Of a DNA stretch of 64,000 bases, positions 63,621 to 64,000 are shown piece after piece (positions within the stretch are counted from its first letter, which is position 1; every line of letters begins with the position of its first letter). A model generated the notes under the pieces. It had not been told where the DNA came from. It was given only the letters and a program-made list of their open reading frames with translations, and searched no databases. The DNA is from Arenibacter algicola (GTDB lineage Bacteria > Bacteroidota > Bacteroidia > Flavobacteriales > Flavobacteriaceae), in assembly GCF_000733925.1 (NCBI RefSeq), contig NZ_JPOO01000003.1:2418001-2482000 (forward strand), given 5' to 3'. A program made the translations under genes and the position numbers.

Positions 63621-64000
63621 TTAATCGGTAGCTTCCATTTTGGTATAGGTAAATGTAACGTCTGTTTGTACAGTTAGCCCATTCACATCTGTTATGTTAT
63701 AGTTGGAAGTAGTGGTAAATGCCGTTTTGCCTTCATTGAAAACAATTTTCAAATTTTGAGCGGAACAATTTCCAATCAGACCTAGGATATCACCGGAATG
63801 CTTCCAGGTACCCTCAATCTTAAGCTTGTTACTACAGTTGGACGCATTTTGACCTTGGGCAAATTCGTAGGCACGCCCTGGTCCGAAAGTATATTCCGCA
63901 TCCTTTTCGCAGTCCGTATATTGCACATAAATATCCTTTTTAGGATTCTGCACATCGTCTTTGGTAATATCTACTTCCTTTACCGCCACAATGGCCGTCA
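63621..64000 (-). CDS. C-terminal part of a lipocalin-like protein (start outside window)
   Basis: The frame is open to the right edge and ends at 63621; the 5' end is missing, so the GTG at 63989 is not taken as the start. The visible 126 residues are beta-rich with a lipocalin-like ending (KLKIEGTWKHSGDILGLIG, FTTTSNYNITDVNGL, VTFTYTKMEATD) and four Cys. Probably a small periplasmic or surface lipoprotein; function unknown. Confidence 0.65.
   Translation of the reverse strand, partial: TAIVAVKEVDITKDDVQNPKKDIYVQYTDCEKDAEYTFGPGRAYEFAQGQNASNCSNKLKIEGTWKHSGDILGLIGNCSAQNLKIVFNEGKTAFTTTSNYNITDVNGLTVQTDVTFTYTKMEATD

Noticed and set aside
1..64000. tRNA, rRNA, CRISPR, insertion sequence or prophage genes
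   Set aside because: No cloverleaf-like segment, repeat-spacer array, transposase or phage protein was recognised on either strand by eye; a tRNAscan or CRISPR search was not possible.

Overview
The window is chromosomal DNA of a member of the Bacteroidota, most likely a marine member of the Flavobacteriaceae (genus not determinable from sequence alone; Maribacter/Arenibacter/Zobellia-like is a guess). The reasons are: AT-rich DNA; a SusC/SusD pair and three further CarboxypepD-linked TonB-dependent receptors; many lipoproteins; starts that lack Shine-Dalgarno sequences but sit in A-rich contexts; and promoters matching the Bacteroidota consensus (-33 TTTG, -7 TAnnTTTG). I see no rRNA, tRNA, CRISPR array, insertion sequence or prophage. 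Both edges cut genes: a histidine kinase on the left and a small lipocalin-like protein on the right.

Layout. 1-2113: PAS histidine kinase plus single-domain response regulator. 2116-7434: TonB receptor, a DUF5689/lamin-tail lipoprotein and a divergent secreted endonuclease/exonuclease/phosphatase protein, probably an extracellular nucleic-acid or phosphodiester scavenging locus. 7439-11269: DUF1080 protein, a four-helix membrane protein and a second TonB receptor. 11442-16145: tight four-gene operon DUF3108 - tryptophan 2,3-dioxygenase - M23 peptidase - pgi. 16146-22036: 4-hydroxyphenylpyruvate dioxygenase, a PlpD-like patatin with an outer-membrane barrel, and uvrC. 22476-29931: a 28-residue membrane protein, 5-formyl-THF cyclo-ligase, lspA, a DUF4097-like protein, a DksA-like protein, ileS, and two lipoproteins. 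29984-36683: haem-type TonB receptor, recO, gdhA, a cystathionine gamma-synthase-type enzyme and an RsiV/DUF3298-like lipoprotein. 36692-40184: DinB-like, ArsC-like, EamA transporter, thioesterase, nitronate monooxygenase-like enzyme.

40525-51098 is the most interesting accessory region: SusC and SusD on the plus strand, a convergent LacI-type regulator, and a minus-strand operon of double DUF1080 - Tat-exported Gfo/Idh/MocA oxidoreductase - DUF6807 lipoprotein - DUF1080. All four operon products carry export signals and there is no classical glycoside hydrolase. The same operator core (cGTTAACGTTAACg) lies in front of susC and in front of the minus-strand operon, so the LacI protein probably controls both. 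This fits a periplasmic oxidise-then-cleave (3-keto-glycoside) pathway fed by SusCD.

51332-64000 is mixed housekeeping: YheT-like hydrolase, lipoprotein cytochrome c, SulP transporter, PhyH dioxygenase, a lipoprotein gene broken by a stop codon right after its lipobox cysteine, convergent gpsA and glpD, PBP1C with two small genes ahead of it, and CvpA.

Non-coding structure worth noting: a perfect 44-bp palindrome (39081-39124); a 17-bp sequence shared by two minus-strand, terminator-ended RNA-like elements (16349-16463 and 55681-55778); an apparently leaderless promoter at recO; and two overlapping divergent promoter pairs.
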